A DNA stretch of 64,000 bases from Nitrospirales bacterium (GTDB lineage: Bacteria; Nitrospirota; Nitrospiria; Nitrospirales; UBA8639). The notes under the pieces were generated by a model that was not told the DNA's origin, ran no database searches, and saw only the letters and a program-made list of their open reading frames with translations. The stretch spans positions 1-64,000 of the forward strand of contig JALDRK010000018.1 in assembly GCA_031315915.1 (NCBI GenBank). The letters run 5' to 3'. A program made the translations under genes and the position numbers. Shown here piece after piece: positions 25,424 to 35,921 of this stretch. Within the stretch, counting starts at the first letter, position 1. Each line of letters starts with the position of its first letter.

Positions 25424-26068
25424 ATGGATCTTCTCCGAACAGTATGCAAGACAATTATCACCCTCATAAAAAAAGTACGCCAATCGAAATCATATAAAAC
25501 GTTAGAGATAGGATTTAAAACAACGCTAGGAATTCCCGTTCGATACCGCAGTCCGGCACGGACTATATTGGAAAACTCCATTCTCCCATATTTTTCAACT
25601 CAATCTGCAGGATCAAAAGTCTTATTCGTCGGTTGCGACTGGTACACGAAGCATTATAATAAAGATTACTTCAGGCATGCCGAATATTGGACCATTGATC
25701 CAGACACCGCCAAGAAACGATATGGGGCAAAATACCATGTCAGCAGTAAACTGGAGCTTCTGGATCAACATTTTCGGCCTGAGTACTTTGACGTGATTAT
25801 CTGCAATGGCGTATTAGGATACGGATTAAATAACACAAGGCAAGCTGAGCAGGCTTTCAACTGTTGTTATACCTGCCTGCAGCCAAGCGGAAAACTTGTC
25901 ATAGGAAGAGAGGATGACCGACATTTCATTCCGTTTTCTAACGAGGAGTTGAAGAGCCTGCGTCAATTTCATCCATATTTCCTCCCGCCATTAGCCACCT
26001 CGAAATACAGAATCGGGTCTGGGTACAATTACAGTTTTAATTTTTATGAAAAACCACCAAACTTCTAG
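25424..26068 (+). CDS. Class I SAM-dependent methyltransferase-like protein
   Basis: A 214-residue protein. Lys-Val-Leu-Phe-Val-Gly-Cys-Asp-Trp-Tyr matches strand 1/motif I of class I methyltransferases in modified form (the usual Gly-x-Gly is replaced). Tyr-Trp-Thr-Ile-Asp-Pro-Asp resembles the acidic end of strand 2. Tyr-Phe-Asp-Val-Ile-Ile-Cys-Asn-Gly-Val-Leu-Gly resembles motif IV, followed by a Leu-Gln-Pro-Ser-Gly-Lys-Leu-Val strand. The fold is thus convincing, but the altered motif I leaves SAM binding uncertain. The AT-rich style and the isolated position next to a poly-C tract suggest an acquired gene. The substrate is unknown. Confidence 0.7.
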   Translation: MDLLRTVCKTIITLIKKVRQSKSYKTLEIGFKTTLGIPVRYRSPARTILENSILPYFSTQSAGSKVLFVGCDWYTKHYNKDYFRHAEYWTIDPDTAKKRYGAKYHVSSKLELLDQHFRPEYFDVIICNGVLGYGLNNTRQAEQAFNCCYTCLQPSGKLVIGREDDRHFIPFSNEELKSLRQFHPYFLPPLATSKYRIGSGYNYSFNFYEKPPNF

Positions 26069-26266
26069 CTGCTTTGAACAGGAGAAATCCAGTTTTTGAC
26101 CAAAAAGCTTCTCCTGCAAACTATCTCAGGCAATGCCCTTCATAAAATTCAATGATTGAACCGCCAGCTATTCCGTACATCGAAAATCATCGGCCCATTA
26201 ATCCCTAAAAGACAAGCTTGCACAGCACCTGCAGAAAAAAGCAGAGTCCCGTGACGAAACCCGTAA

Positions 26267-26611
26267 CTAGGCAGGGTTCTCGTAGAAGATATACGAAGTG
26301 GTGCAACCGCTGAACTCGAAATAGACTTTTTTCTCGCCGGGCTCTTTGCTCCCGTTTAGATTGGCGTCTAGGATACCGTAGCCAAACCTATAGGCACGAG
26401 TCATGCTGTCCTGAGTACCCGCGGTAGTGGACAGCGTATCGATTTTCAGAAATCGATTGACCAATTTGTCTCCGGCATAGACTTCCAAAATCCCATCCGT
26501 GCCTGTCCAATTCTGCACGGCACGCCCTAACTTATTTTGCGTTTCCTGGGTTCACGCGGTAAACAAAACGATCCCGAGGAGCGAGAAAATAGTCTTGAAT
26601 GTGGATTTCAA
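26267..26611 (-). pseudogene. Small lipoprotein with a stop codon at the lipobox cysteine
   Basis: From TTG 26611, preceded by AGGAGAAAGG, the frame reads Met-Lys-Ser-Thr-Phe-Lys, a hydrophobic core, then Val-Leu-Phe-Thr-Ala, then TGA (26552-26554). It continues in the same frame for 94 codons (Thr-Gln-Glu-Thr-Gln-Asn-Lys-Leu-Gly-Arg) to a stop at 26267. The TGA falls exactly where the lipobox Cys belongs (TGC or TGT to TGA is one change). The downstream part has a coherent beta-rich sequence with Tyr-Arg-Phe-Gly-Tyr-Gly and Lys-Lys-Val-Tyr-Phe-Glu-Phe. It is either a nonsense mutation, a base-call error or recoding. The later GTG at 26518 has no signal peptide. Confidence 0.6.
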
Positions 26612-26711
26612 CGATTCCTTTCTCCTGCATTCTGTAGTGGATCGACTGAGTCGCCTCAGCTCAATGTTCCTACCCAGACGGCAAGACTCATCAACAGGCG
26701 ACAAGACGCCA

Positions 26712-27506
26712 CTAGGGTCTGGTAGCCAACCGGCGATACTGTTCCCGGACCGGTTCGACTCCATAGGTCCGTTCCAACCGTCGCACGATGAAATGGCCAC
26801 GCGCCATATTTTGAAAATGATCCATGAACAAGAGATTAATGGTGGCTCCTCCGGCGGCTCCGATGAGCGGAATAGCCTGCACGGCGGCTTTTTCCGATAC
26901 CTGAATGCTATAGCGGGAAGCGATTTTCGAGAGAAATCGCACGATGGCCGGAGCGCCGGCAGCGGATAATCCATGTTGGGTGAGATACTTGGCCGCTTCC
27001 GTCATTGCCCCCGCCAAGGCCGCCCGAATGGCAAAATATCCGGTTTCCGCCCCATCGTCGGCAGAGCTGGTTCCTCCCATGGCGAAGACTTCCAAACAGG
27101 CTAACTTCGCCCGCACATCCGTAATCCGCTCTCCCTCGCTTCGCGCGATATCGGCAATAGACCGCAACATCAGGGTCGTAGAAAACGGCAATTCCACCGT
27201 CAAGGCCAGAAGGCCCAACGACCCTCCCAAGGCACCGCTCACGGAGGTCAATACCCGATGAGCCCCATCGGCCGATTCTCCCCGATACCGCTCATCCAAG
27301 GTCGACACCGCCAAATCCAGGGCTTTGGCTAACGCTTTTTGGGTAGAGGACAGCAGTTTTTCCGACATCCCATCCGGAAGCAGCGTGATAGCCTTTTCCA
27401 CAGGTGCCCCTATTAAATCCGTGACCTTAGCCGCAAACGTGGGATTCTCTAAAAGAACCACCGCCAGAGCCAACGATCGCTCATCTTTTTCGGCAAAGTT
27501 TTCCAT
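26712..27506 (-). CDS. EcsC-family protein
   Basis: A 264-residue protein without a signal peptide. The EcsC domain is recognisable from its helical, Ala/Gly-rich character and the motifs Gly-Leu-Leu-Ala-Leu-Thr-Val-Glu-Leu-Pro. Thr-Thr-Leu-Met-Leu-Arg-Ser-Ile-Ala-Asp-Ile-Ala-Arg-Ser-Glu-Gly and Ile-Gly-Ala-Ala-Gly-Gly-Ala-Thr-Ile-Asn follow. EcsC was named after the third gene of the Bacillus ecs ABC-transporter operon; its biochemical role is not established. It lies downstream of ribD on the same strand, separated by 74 bases, and could be read through from it. Length is normal for the family. Confidence 0.9.
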   Translation of the reverse strand: MENFAEKDERSLALAVVLLENPTFAAKVTDLIGAPVEKAITLLPDGMSEKLLSSTQKALAKALDLAVSTLDERYRGESADGAHRVLTSVSGALGGSLGLLALTVELPFSTTLMLRSIADIARSEGERITDVRAKLACLEVFAMGGTSSADDGAETGYFAIRAALAGAMTEAAKYLTQHGLSAAGAPAIVRFLSKIASRYSIQVSEKAAVQAIPLIGAAGGATINLLFMDHFQNMARGHFIVRRLERTYGVEPVREQYRRLATRP

Positions 27507-27580
27507 CAGTATCTTGCCCCTTAACCATGGTATCCATCATTGTATCGCGATGCGCAGCAGGAAAACACCCTGCCGACCCC

Positions 27581-28738
27581 TTAATCAACATTTCCCTCTT
27601 TTCGCGACTCTGGTCGCACAAGCATGCCGGTCACGCAAAAGTCCTGTGCAATCTTTTTCACGCGAGCCTGGTCGATCTGCCAGGCGGATTGAATTCGATT
27701 CGGAGACGTCCCGCCAATGAGTCCCATGGCGTCTTGTCCTCCCAACAGCTTTGGAGCGATATACAATTGCACACGATCCACCACCTGCTCCTTCAACGCG
27801 GAGGCATTCAAGGTCCCTCCTCCTTCTATCAGCACGGAGGTCAACCCTTGTTGCCCCAACCGTTTCAGAACGGCAGGCAAGAACACGCGACGGGAGCGTT
27901 GAGAAAGGACCCAGACTTGAACTCCCAGCCCTTCCAATTGCCGAATTTTGGTTTTTGAGGCCTGTGACGTCGTACAGACAATGGTGGGTTGCACAATCAC
28001 CGAACGAAGAACCTTGGCCGAAACCGGTATGCGCAAGCGGCTATCCAGCACCACACGGACGGGCTGTCGCCCTTGCCGTCGAGTCAAGCCTGGCCTATTA
28101 CCCCTGGCAGACAAATCGGGATCATCTGCCAAGATGGTGCCGATTCCTACCAAGATGGCATCTACCCGGTTACGGACGCGATGCACATCCCTTCTGGCCG
28201 CTTCTCCGGTAATCCATTGCGATTGTCCGGTCTTGGTGGCCAGCTTACCGTCCAGAGTCATGGCGCCCTTCAACGTCACCAGTGGACGCCCGGTTCGTAT
28301 CCAATGGCTGTAGACCCGATTCAGCGAACGGGCTTCCGATTCACATATCCCAACCGTCACCGCGAATCCCGCTTGTCGTAACGCCAGAATGCCTTTCCCG
28401 GCTACTTGCGGATTGGGATCAACCATGGCCACACAAATTCGAGTTAATCCCGATTGCAGCAACAGCGGAACGCAGGGAGGTGTGCGCTTGTTGACATGGA
28501 CGCAGGGCTCCAAGGTGACATAAAGAATCCCTCCCCGCGCCTGTGGACCGGCCCGTTGCAAGGCCAACACTTCCGCATGCGGTTCGCCCGCTTTGCGATG
28601 AAAGGCCTCACCGACAATGGTTCCATGGTTCACGATGACCGCCCCGACCATGGGGTTGGGACTGGTTTTGCCCTTTCCCCGTTTAGCCAGGGAAAGGGCT
28701 CGTGTCATAAACTGGTGGTCTGATGGGACGGAAGTCAC
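27581..28738 (-). CDS. ribD: Bifunctional riboflavin biosynthesis deaminase/reductase RibD
   Basis: A 385-residue enzyme catalysing two successive steps of riboflavin synthesis: deamination of the GTP-derived diaminopyrimidine, then reduction of the ribosyl side chain. The deaminase domain (1-145) has the zinc site His54-Ala-Glu56, Glu-Pro-Cys79 and Pro-Pro-Cys89. The reductase domain (from about 155) shows [14 protein letters not shown], and Ile-Glu-Gly-Gly-Gly-Thr-Leu near the C-terminus. The start is GTG, overlapping the stop of the upstream ppdK gene by four bases (GTGA), an unusual coupling of riboflavin synthesis to central carbon metabolism. Confidence 0.96.
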   Translation of the reverse strand: MTSVPSDHQFMTRALSLAKRGKGKTSPNPMVGAVIVNHGTIVGEAFHRKAGEPHAEVLALQRAGPQARGGILYVTLEPCVHVNKRTPPCVPLLLQSGLTRICVAMVDPNPQVAGKGILALRQAGFAVTVGICESEARSLNRVYSHWIRTGRPLVTLKGAMTLDGKLATKTGQSQWITGEAARRDVHRVRNRVDAILVGIGTILADDPDLSARGNRPGLTRRQGRQPVRVVLDSRLRIPVSAKVLRSVIVQPTIVCTTSQASKTKIRQLEGLGVQVWVLSQRSRRVFLPAVLKRLGQQGLTSVLIEGGGTLNASALKEQVVDRVQLYIAPKLLGGQDAMGLIGGTSPNRIQSAWQIDQARVKKIAQDFCVTGMLVRPESRKEGNVD

Positions 28739-31700
28739 CGTCGTCTTTTAGAGACGTTTGTGGTCTTTCGGGTTGTAACGGTTGCGGCAGGCTTTGCGTT
28801 TTTGCCGATTTTTGTGGTAACCGGTTTTTTTCTAGCGGGTTGAGAAGAAGCCGCTCCCCGGCTTTTCGTCGCCGGTTGACTTTTTGTTTTCGATTTTGTT
28901 TTGGTTTTTTGTGTGGACTGAGTTTTAGATTTAGCTGCGGTTTTCGGCTTTGCAGATCCCCGTGCTGACGTCGTGCGTTGCCCGGACTCTTTTTCTAAAA
29001 TGGCTAAGGCAGCCTGTGCCGCCGCCAAACGGGCAATAGGAACACGGTAAGGTGAACAACTCACATAGTTCAATCCCAATTCATGACAAAACATGACCGA
29101 ATTGGATTCTCCGCCATGCTCTCCGCAAATACCCAGCTTGATTCCCGGTCTGGTCTTTCGGCCTTCTTGAATCGCCCACTTCATCATGGCCCCGACCCCT
29201 TCCCGATCCAGCACGGCAAAAGGATCGGCATCCAATATATTCTCGGCTTTTTTGTCGATCGTCGTTTTGCACATCCGACAAACCATTTTTTTCCAGTCCA
29301 CATTGCTCCGCTGACAATTCGGACAACGGTCCTGCCTTCCCATGTAAAAACTAATGAAGGGCCCGGCATCGTCGCGGGAAAATCCATAGGTGGTTTGTGT
29401 CAGGTCATTAGTACCAAAGGAAAAGAATTCTGCCTCCTCGGCAATTCGGCCGGCGGTTACCGCCGCCCGAGGCAATTCAATCATGGTCCCCACCAAATAT
29501 GTGAGTTTCACCCCGTATGTGGCCATAACATGCTTAGCTACTTCCTGGATCAGTTCCTTTTGTGCTTTCATTTCCGTGGCCATTCCCACCAGGGGAATCA
29601 TGATTTCCGGCACCACTTTCATGCCTTGGCCGACTACTTCACAGGCCGCTTCAAAAATGGCCTGAACCTGCATACGAGTGATTTCCGGCATGGTAATACC
29701 CAAGCGGCATCCCCTGAGCCCCAACATAGGATTAAACTCATGTAATTCTTCCACCCGATCCAGAAAACGCTGTTTTTCCTGAATCACTTGAGGATCGCCA
29801 TTGGTCAACTCCAGTTTGGCCAATTCCACCTGTAACTGCTCCCGCTTGGGCAAAAATTCATGGAGAGGAGGATCCAATAACCGGATCGTTACCGGAAAAC
29901 CCTTCATTTCCTTATACAGTCCAATAAAATCCTGCTTTTGCAAGGGCAGCAATTGCTCCAAATACCGTTCACGGTCTTCACGCGACGACGCCAGGATCAT
30001 TTGTTGCATAATGGGAACCCGGTCTTCCGCAAAGAACATATGTTCGGTTCGACACAGTCCAATGCCCTCCGCCCCAAATCCCCTTGCTATCTGCGCCTGA
30101 TCCGGCACGTCGGCATTGGCCCGCACCCGCAAGACCCTGAAGGCATCGGACCATTTCAAAATGGTCGAAAAATATTGGTACTTCTCGGATTGCTTCGGAT
30201 CGATTTTTCCCTGGATAACCTGGACGACCTCGGAGTCCACCACCGAATATCTCCCGCATAGACCTGTCCGGTGAACCCGTTGATGGAAATTGCATCTCCT
30301 TCATTCAGAACCTGTGCGCCCAACTGGATTTTCCGTTTCCCAATACCTCCAACCCATCGCACCCCGCCACACAGACTTTCCCCATTTGCCGGGCTACCAC
30401 AGCGGCATGAGAAGTCATGCCACCCTTGGCTGTCAGAAACCCCTCAGCGGCATGCATGCCATGGATATCGTCCGGACTCGTCTCATGCCGCACGAGGACA
30501 GCCCGTTCCCCTTTTTCCTTCAATTCCACAGCCCGTTCCGCCGTCAGCACCACTTTGCCCGCCGCAGCTCCAGGTCCGGCCGGAAGTCCTTTCCCGACGG
30601 ATTCATGTTTCGATTCAATTTCACTTTCAAAAATAGGATAGAGATACTGAGACAGTTGTTCCGGAGCCACGCGCTTGACGGCTTCCCGACGGTCAATGAC
30701 CCCTTGCCGGACCATGTCGACGGCAATGCGAACCGCGGCAATGCCGGTTCGTTTTCCGACACGAGTCTGCAACATGTAGAGCTTCCCTTCCTGAATCGTA
30801 AACTCCAGGTCCAACATATCACGGTAATGCCGCTCTAATGTCTGCTGGGTTTTGATCAGATCTTGATAGGCTTTGGGAAGCGTGTCTTTGAGCGACTGCA
30901 CGGGCAACGGAGTACGAATACCCGCCACCACATCTTCACCCTGCGCATTCAGGAGACATTCTCCAAAGAAAGTTGGAGCCCCGGTGGCCGGATTCCGTGT
31001 AAACGCCACGCCGGTCCCGCTGGTATTGCCCATATTGCCAAACACCATGGACTGCACGTTCACCGCCGTCCCCCATTCGTCGGGAATATCGTAGAGCCGA
31101 CGATAGGTGACCGCCCGATCGCCATACCAGGATTCAAAGACCGCATTAATCGCCATGCGGAGCTGTTCAAACGGATCTTGGGGAAATTCTCTCCCTGTTT
31201 CCTCTTTCACCAATCCCAAATACAGATCCACCAGCCGCCCCAAAGCTTCGGCGGAAAGATCGGTATCATGTTTAGCGCCCTCTTCCTTTTTGACGGCATT
31301 GAGCATATGCTCGAATCGCTCCCGGTTCATGCCCATGACCACACTGCCGAACATCGTGATAAATCGCCGGTAGCCATCCACGGCAAACCGTTGGTTGCCG
31401 GTCTTGTTCGCCAATCCCTGGACCGTGTGTTGATTCAGCCCGAGATTCAGCACGGTATCCATCATGCCGGGCATCGATGCCCTGGCTCCCGACCGTACCG
31501 ACACGAGCAACGGAGTATCGGGATCGCCCAGACGGGCCTTCATGGACTTTTCCACCAGTCGCAGACCATGCAGAGCTTGGTCCCACATTCCGGGCGGATA
31601 CCGCATTTTGCTATGAAAATATTCCACACACGCCTCTGTGGTGATGGTAAATCCGGCAGGCACCGAAATGTTCAGATTGGTCATCTCCGCCAGGCCGGAA

Positions 31701-31786
31701 CCTTTGCCTCCCAACAGTTCCCTCATTGTGCCGGTTCCCTCGGCTTGTCCATCACCAAAAAAATACACGTACTTTTTGTGACGCAT
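28735..31786 (-). pseudogene. ppdK: Pyruvate, phosphate dikinase, broken by two single-base deletions
   Basis: PPDK interconverts pyruvate, ATP and phosphate with PEP, AMP and pyrophosphate. The N-terminal frame (31786 to 30305) has the ATP-grasp region (Gly-Gly-Lys-Gly-Ser-Gly-Leu-Ala-Glu-Met) and the phosphohistidine segment Gly-Gly-Met-Thr-Ser-His-Ala-Ala. The C-terminal frame (30243 to 28735) has [16 protein letters not shown] and the catalytic Cys in Tyr-Val-Ser-Cys-Ser-Pro-Tyr-Arg. The bridge sits in the third frame. Adding one A near 30330 and one C near 30248 restores a continuous protein of roughly 1015 residues. The last 83 residues form a Lys/Thr/Ser/Ala-rich tail not found in standard PPDK. 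AAAGGAGAAAG precedes the start. Confidence 0.9.
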
Positions 31787-31977
31787 GAATGCTTTCTCCT
31801 TTTACCGTCTCATTCAGAGAACCGGAATGAACTTTCAGAAAATCCCTATGAATGAATGCATATATTATGTATGCCCTGAGACCTGAACAGACTTCTCCGC
31901 CGGATGCCGTTCGGCAAGAGCGTGATGGATATCAATACGGATGAAACCAACATGATCAAGAGGAGAAGCATAAGGCC

Positions 31978-32442
31978 TTATACAGTATGCCGATCCGATG
32001 TCTGGAGGTGATAGTGGTATTTTCCGATCAAAAATCGTTTCAACCACATGCCGGAAGCCACTACGACTATGACAAAAATCACGAGACCAATCAATCGATA
32101 ATTTTCATAGGTTTGCCCGGAGAAAGAGAGGTTGCCATCGGCCCCCATGGCGAGAGGCTTCCCTGACGGCAGTCGATGAATTTCCCCGGAAATATCAGAA
32201 AAGTCCAGCCATTCGGTGCAGACCTTAATCAAGCCGTCTACCCCGTCAACTTTTGCCCAGGTCACCCCGACACAATGGCCATTTTGTGGATCATAGAGTT
32301 CGGGTTTCGAGAGCGCGGCCTCCAAATCCACCCCGCTGGCCCACAATCCAACAAAGAGAAGAGCATTGCAGACCACAAAGAGTCCGACAGTCACCAGCCG
32401 GGAAAACCACCGCATTTTTCGACCGTTGCCGGCAATCTCCAC
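31978..32442 (-). CDS. Hypothetical membrane protein between glyS and ppdK
   Basis: About 154 residues, starting at GTG 32442 (GAGGAG nine bases upstream) or ATG 32415; a longer frame to 32556 overlaps glyS. There is an N-terminal transmembrane segment (Leu-Val-Thr-Val-Gly-Leu-Phe-Val-Val) and a second near the C-terminus (Leu-Ile-Gly-Leu-Val-Ile-Phe-Val-Ile-Val-Val-Val). Between them is an exported loop of about 90 residues with two Cys (in Gly-His-Cys-Val-Gly and Lys-Val-Cys-Thr-Glu-Trp) that could form a disulfide. No family recognised. It lies downstream of glyS on the same strand. Confidence 0.65.
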   Translation of the reverse strand: MEIAGNGRKMRWFSRLVTVGLFVVCNALLFVGLWASGVDLEAALSKPELYDPQNGHCVGVTWAKVDGVDGLIKVCTEWLDFSDISGEIHRLPSGKPLAMGADGNLSFSGQTYENYRLIGLVIFVIVVVASGMWLKRFLIGKYHYHLQTSDRHTV

Positions 32443-32500
32443 TGGCGGCCGCTCCTCGATCCCGGACGGAAGCTCCGGGTTTCTTCTCTGTCGAGCCCCA

Positions 32501-34687
32501 TTATCCGCTTGATGGCAGACAGGAAAAGTCAGCCAATTGCAAAAACACCTGATCAATGACCTTCAACAAGGACAGGCGATTGGCCCGGACTTGAGGATCA
32601 TCGTCATTGACCAACACCGCTTCAAAAAATTGATCGATCGGCAATTTCAATTCTAACAGAGCCTGAAGCGCTTTTTCATATTCCTGTAGGGCAATGGCCT
32701 CCGCTACGGTGCGTCGCACAAATCCCAATGCGTGGAGGACGGTATGTTCGGATTCATGAACAAAGCGATCGGGGTCAACAGATGTCTCAACCCATTGTTC
32801 TTTTTCGACAATTCGGTGGGCACGCTTAAATCCAGTCATCAGTGGTTCGAAATCTGTCCGCAAGGCCATGGACTGAAGCGCCCGCATGCGGATGAACAGA
32901 TCAAATAGATCACAGTGATCAGCCTGCCGCAGATGGGTGACCGACTCCATGACTTCATCCCGAAGATTCAAAGACTGCTTGGCAAAAAACCGGAAGCGAT
33001 CAATGATAAAGGCCACGCTTTCCTGAACCGGATCGGCCGTCTTCACGGCCACGCCTTGGATTCTCAGTTCCTCTAGGCACCGGGCAAACACCTCCACCAT
33101 ATTCAACCTGAGCGGTGTCTCAGTGACTAAGCGCACCAACCCATAAGCAGCCCGACGCAATCCAAGAGGATCCTCCGACCCGGTCGGGACCATTCCCACC
33201 GAAAAAAACGAGGCAAGAGAATCGCAACGATCAACCAACGCCAGCAGGACACCAGGTAGAGAGGCAGGCAACCGATCGTCGGGAAATCGTGGAAAGTACT
33301 GAGAGCCAATCGCCTGACACACAGCAAGCGGCTCTCGGGCATACCTGGCATATTCTTCCCCCATGACACCCTGAAGGGTGGGAAATTCATCGACCATCCC
33401 GGTCGTCAGGTCCGCTTTGCACAGCCAGGCGGCCCGTTCGCACTCGGCTTTCAGCTCGGGACGACCAACACGTTCTGCCAACCACCCGACTAAGGTTTTC
33501 ACCCGCTCGACCTTCTGATATACCGTCCCAACTTTTTGATGAAACACGATATGGTGTAAATCGGTTACTCGTTCCTCAAGCGGCCGTTTGACATCTTCAC
33601 GAAAAAAATGTTGCGCATCTTTCAATCTTGCGGCCAGAACCCGTTCGTTCCCCTTTGTCATTAACCTGATATTTCCCCAGGGCATATTGGTCACTGCAAT
33701 GAATTTGGGGAGCAGCCGGCCCTGTTGGTCAATCAAACTAAAAAACCCCTGATGCTCCTTCATGGAAGAAATCAACACCGGCTTGGGTATAGAGAGAAAT
33801 TCAGGATGAAAGGTTCCCATAATGGCATGCGGTGATTCCACGCCACATACCGCCGCTTCAATCAGTTCTTGACGTGTCTCGGGATCAATATCGCCCTTAG
33901 CCGAGCGGGCCAGTTTGTTCACCTGAGCGTCGACCAGCTTCCGCCGTTCCTGTGGGTCCACCACCACCCCGGCCTTGATCATCGTGTCCAAATAACGGGA
34001 AGCCTGAGGAATCTTCAAGCCCGCCCCGGCAGTTCGAGTTTTGTTCCTGGGATACCGGTGGCCCCAAGTCCGCTGACCGGATCGAATCCCCGCAAATTCG
34101 AATGACAACGCCTCTTTACCCAGCATGGCTATAATCCATCGAACCGGTCTTGCAAACCTGACTTGCGAAGCATTCCATCGCATGGCTTTGGGAAAATGCA
34201 CCTTACCCAGAAGTTGCGGGATGGCATCAGCCAACACTCGTTTAGCCGGTTGACCTTTTTGATATTTTTCGATGCACACATACAACCCTTTGGCGGTCTC
34301 TTTGACAATCAGGCTGTCGACAGGTACCCCTTGGGATTTGGCAAATCCTTCTGCAGCTTTCGTCGGCTTTCCCGAAGGATCAAATGCCGCGGTTTTGGGA
34401 GGACCGAAAACCTCTTCCACCAGTGACGCTTGTTTGAGGTCGACTCCTTGCACCATTAACGCCAGCCTTCGCGGAGTCCCAAAGGCCTGGAAGGAAGCCA
34501 CCCTCAAGCGGCAATTCTCGAACATCTCCTGAGCCAGACGTTCCAAGTCCTGCAAGGCCACCGGCAGAAACGCTGAAGGCAATTCTTCGATGCCAACTTC
34601 CAGAAGAAAGGTTGATTCCTGTTTGGGAACAGAGGATTGTTTTTGAGGGCGTCTTTTGTTGGGAGACGCGGGTTTGCGGACAGCCAT
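32501..34687 (-). CDS. glyS: Glycine-tRNA ligase beta subunit
   Basis: A 728-residue subunit of the tetrameric (alpha2beta2) glycyl-tRNA synthetase, which charges tRNA-Gly. The N-terminal signature Phe-Leu-Leu-Glu-Val-Gly-Ile-Glu-Glu-Leu-Pro begins at about residue 28, after a basic Lys/Pro/Ser-rich extension. Phe-Pro-Lys-Ala-Met-Arg-Trp, Arg-Phe-Ala-Arg-Pro-Val-Arg-Trp-Ile and Glu-Ser-Pro-His-Ala-Ile-Met-Gly-Thr-Phe are characteristic. The C-terminal part holds the anticodon-binding-like region, ending Phe-Phe-Glu-Ala-Val-Leu-Val-Asn-Asp-Asp-Asp. It follows glyQ by 34 bases. Confidence 0.97.
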   Translation of the reverse strand: MAVRKPASPNKRRPQKQSSVPKQESTFLLEVGIEELPSAFLPVALQDLERLAQEMFENCRLRVASFQAFGTPRRLALMVQGVDLKQASLVEEVFGPPKTAAFDPSGKPTKAAEGFAKSQGVPVDSLIVKETAKGLYVCIEKYQKGQPAKRVLADAIPQLLGKVHFPKAMRWNASQVRFARPVRWIIAMLGKEALSFEFAGIRSGQRTWGHRYPRNKTRTAGAGLKIPQASRYLDTMIKAGVVVDPQERRKLVDAQVNKLARSAKGDIDPETRQELIEAAVCGVESPHAIMGTFHPEFLSIPKPVLISSMKEHQGFFSLIDQQGRLLPKFIAVTNMPWGNIRLMTKGNERVLAARLKDAQHFFREDVKRPLEERVTDLHHIVFHQKVGTVYQKVERVKTLVGWLAERVGRPELKAECERAAWLCKADLTTGMVDEFPTLQGVMGEEYARYAREPLAVCQAIGSQYFPRFPDDRLPASLPGVLLALVDRCDSLASFFSVGMVPTGSEDPLGLRRAAYGLVRLVTETPLRLNMVEVFARCLEELRIQGVAVKTADPVQESVAFIIDRFRFFAKQSLNLRDEVMESVTHLRQADHCDLFDLFIRMRALQSMALRTDFEPLMTGFKRAHRIVEKEQWVETSVDPDRFVHESEHTVLHALGFVRRTVAEAIALQEYEKALQALLELKLPIDQFFEAVLVNDDDPQVRANRLSLLKVIDQVFLQLADFSCLPSSG

Positions 34688-34721
34688 ATTTCACAACACT
34701 ACTTAAAAGTCTGAAAACAAT

Positions 34722-35639
34722 TCATTTGCCTTGCAAGGAGGCTTTCTTGGTTCCTCTTGCTTGAGTTGGCTTCAGAAGGGGGTATCCCATGGTTTCCCGT
34801 TGTTGCTGGTAGGCTTGAGCACATTTCCGTGCTAGGTTTCGCACCCGACCGATATAGCCGGTGCGCTGTGCGACACTGATCGCGCCTCGGGCATCAAGTA
34901 AATTGAATAAATGTGAACACTTCATGCAGCAGTCATAGGCAGGCAACACGAGGACTCGAGGATGATCCAATAACCGCTGACATTCCTGTTCCCACCCGTC
35001 AAAGGTGATCCGGATCAAATCCGTATCGGCCGCTTCAAAATTATAGGTGGAAAACTGGACTTCCGATTCATGATACAGTTCGCCATATCGGATACTTTCC
35101 GACCATTTCAAGTCATACACGTTGTCGACCTGCTGCAAATACATCGCAATCCGTTCCAACCCATACGTTAATTCGACGGTCACCGGGTCCAGCTCAAGAC
35201 CTCCCACTTCCTGAAAATAGGTAAACTGAGTAATTTCCATGCCGTCCAACCGTACTTCCCACCCTAATCCCCAGGCCCCAAGAGTCGGTGACTCCCAATC
35301 ATCCTGGAGAAATTGAATATCGTGCTGATAGGGATCCAAGCCCAGATAAGCCAAGCTTTGTAAATACAAGTCCTGTGAATCGGGAGGGGCCGGCTTGATC
35401 ACGACCTGATACTGAAAGTAGTGCTGCAGTCGGTTGGGATTTTCGCCATACCGCCCGTCGGTGGGGCGACGGCAGGGTTCCACGTACGCCGCCCGCCACG
35501 GTTCAGGGCCGAGGGCCCGGAGAAAAGTGGAAGGGTTAAACGTCCCCGCGCCCTTTTCCGTGTCATACGGCTGGGTGAGCAGGCAGTTGTGAGATTTCCA
35601 AAAATGATTGAGGGAAAGGATAATATCCTGGAATGTCAC
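34722..35639 (-). CDS. glyQ: Glycine-tRNA ligase alpha subunit
   Basis: The catalytic alpha subunit (class II core), about 305 residues from GTG 35639; TTG 35654 is an alternative. The GTG has a GGGGG element at good spacing, and the protein then opens with Val-Thr-Phe-Gln-Asp-Ile-Ile-Leu as in other GlyQ. Strong hallmarks are [32 protein letters not shown] and Tyr-Asn-Phe-Glu. The C-terminus has a short Lys/Thr-rich tail. The split alpha/beta type is usual in Nitrospirota and Proteobacteria. First gene of the leftward glyQ-glyS unit. Confidence 0.97.
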   Translation of the reverse strand: MTFQDIILSLNHFWKSHNCLLTQPYDTEKGAGTFNPSTFLRALGPEPWRAAYVEPCRRPTDGRYGENPNRLQHYFQYQVVIKPAPPDSQDLYLQSLAYLGLDPYQHDIQFLQDDWESPTLGAWGLGWEVRLDGMEITQFTYFQEVGGLELDPVTVELTYGLERIAMYLQQVDNVYDLKWSESIRYGELYHESEVQFSTYNFEAADTDLIRITFDGWEQECQRLLDHPRVLVLPAYDCCMKCSHLFNLLDARGAISVAQRTGYIGRVRNLARKCAQAYQQQRETMGYPLLKPTQARGTKKASLQGK

Positions 35640-35921
35640 AATCCGGCCCCCCAACCCTCAATTCTCAATGAAACGATCATGCACGAAGGAGAAATTTCTT
35701 CCAGGCTAGGTTCGAGACGTCGAAGACTGCCTGACGGTAACAGTACACCCTCAACCAGTCAAGGTAAGGGGAGAAGGAAGTTTGGTCGCTTCAGATGGTC
35801 TTGTGCCCCGCTCCTTATTCCCTTACCATTGACGAGGAAATCACGTCACCATCTTGTTTTTTCGCCTGACACTTTATTATATTCCCACACTTGATCACCT
35901 ATTTGAGGAGGGGCTTGACCC

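Noticed and set aside
30863..31855. 330-codon plus-strand frame opposite ppdK
   Set aside because: A shadow of the conserved PPDK coding strand; rich in His/Arg/Gly with no domain.
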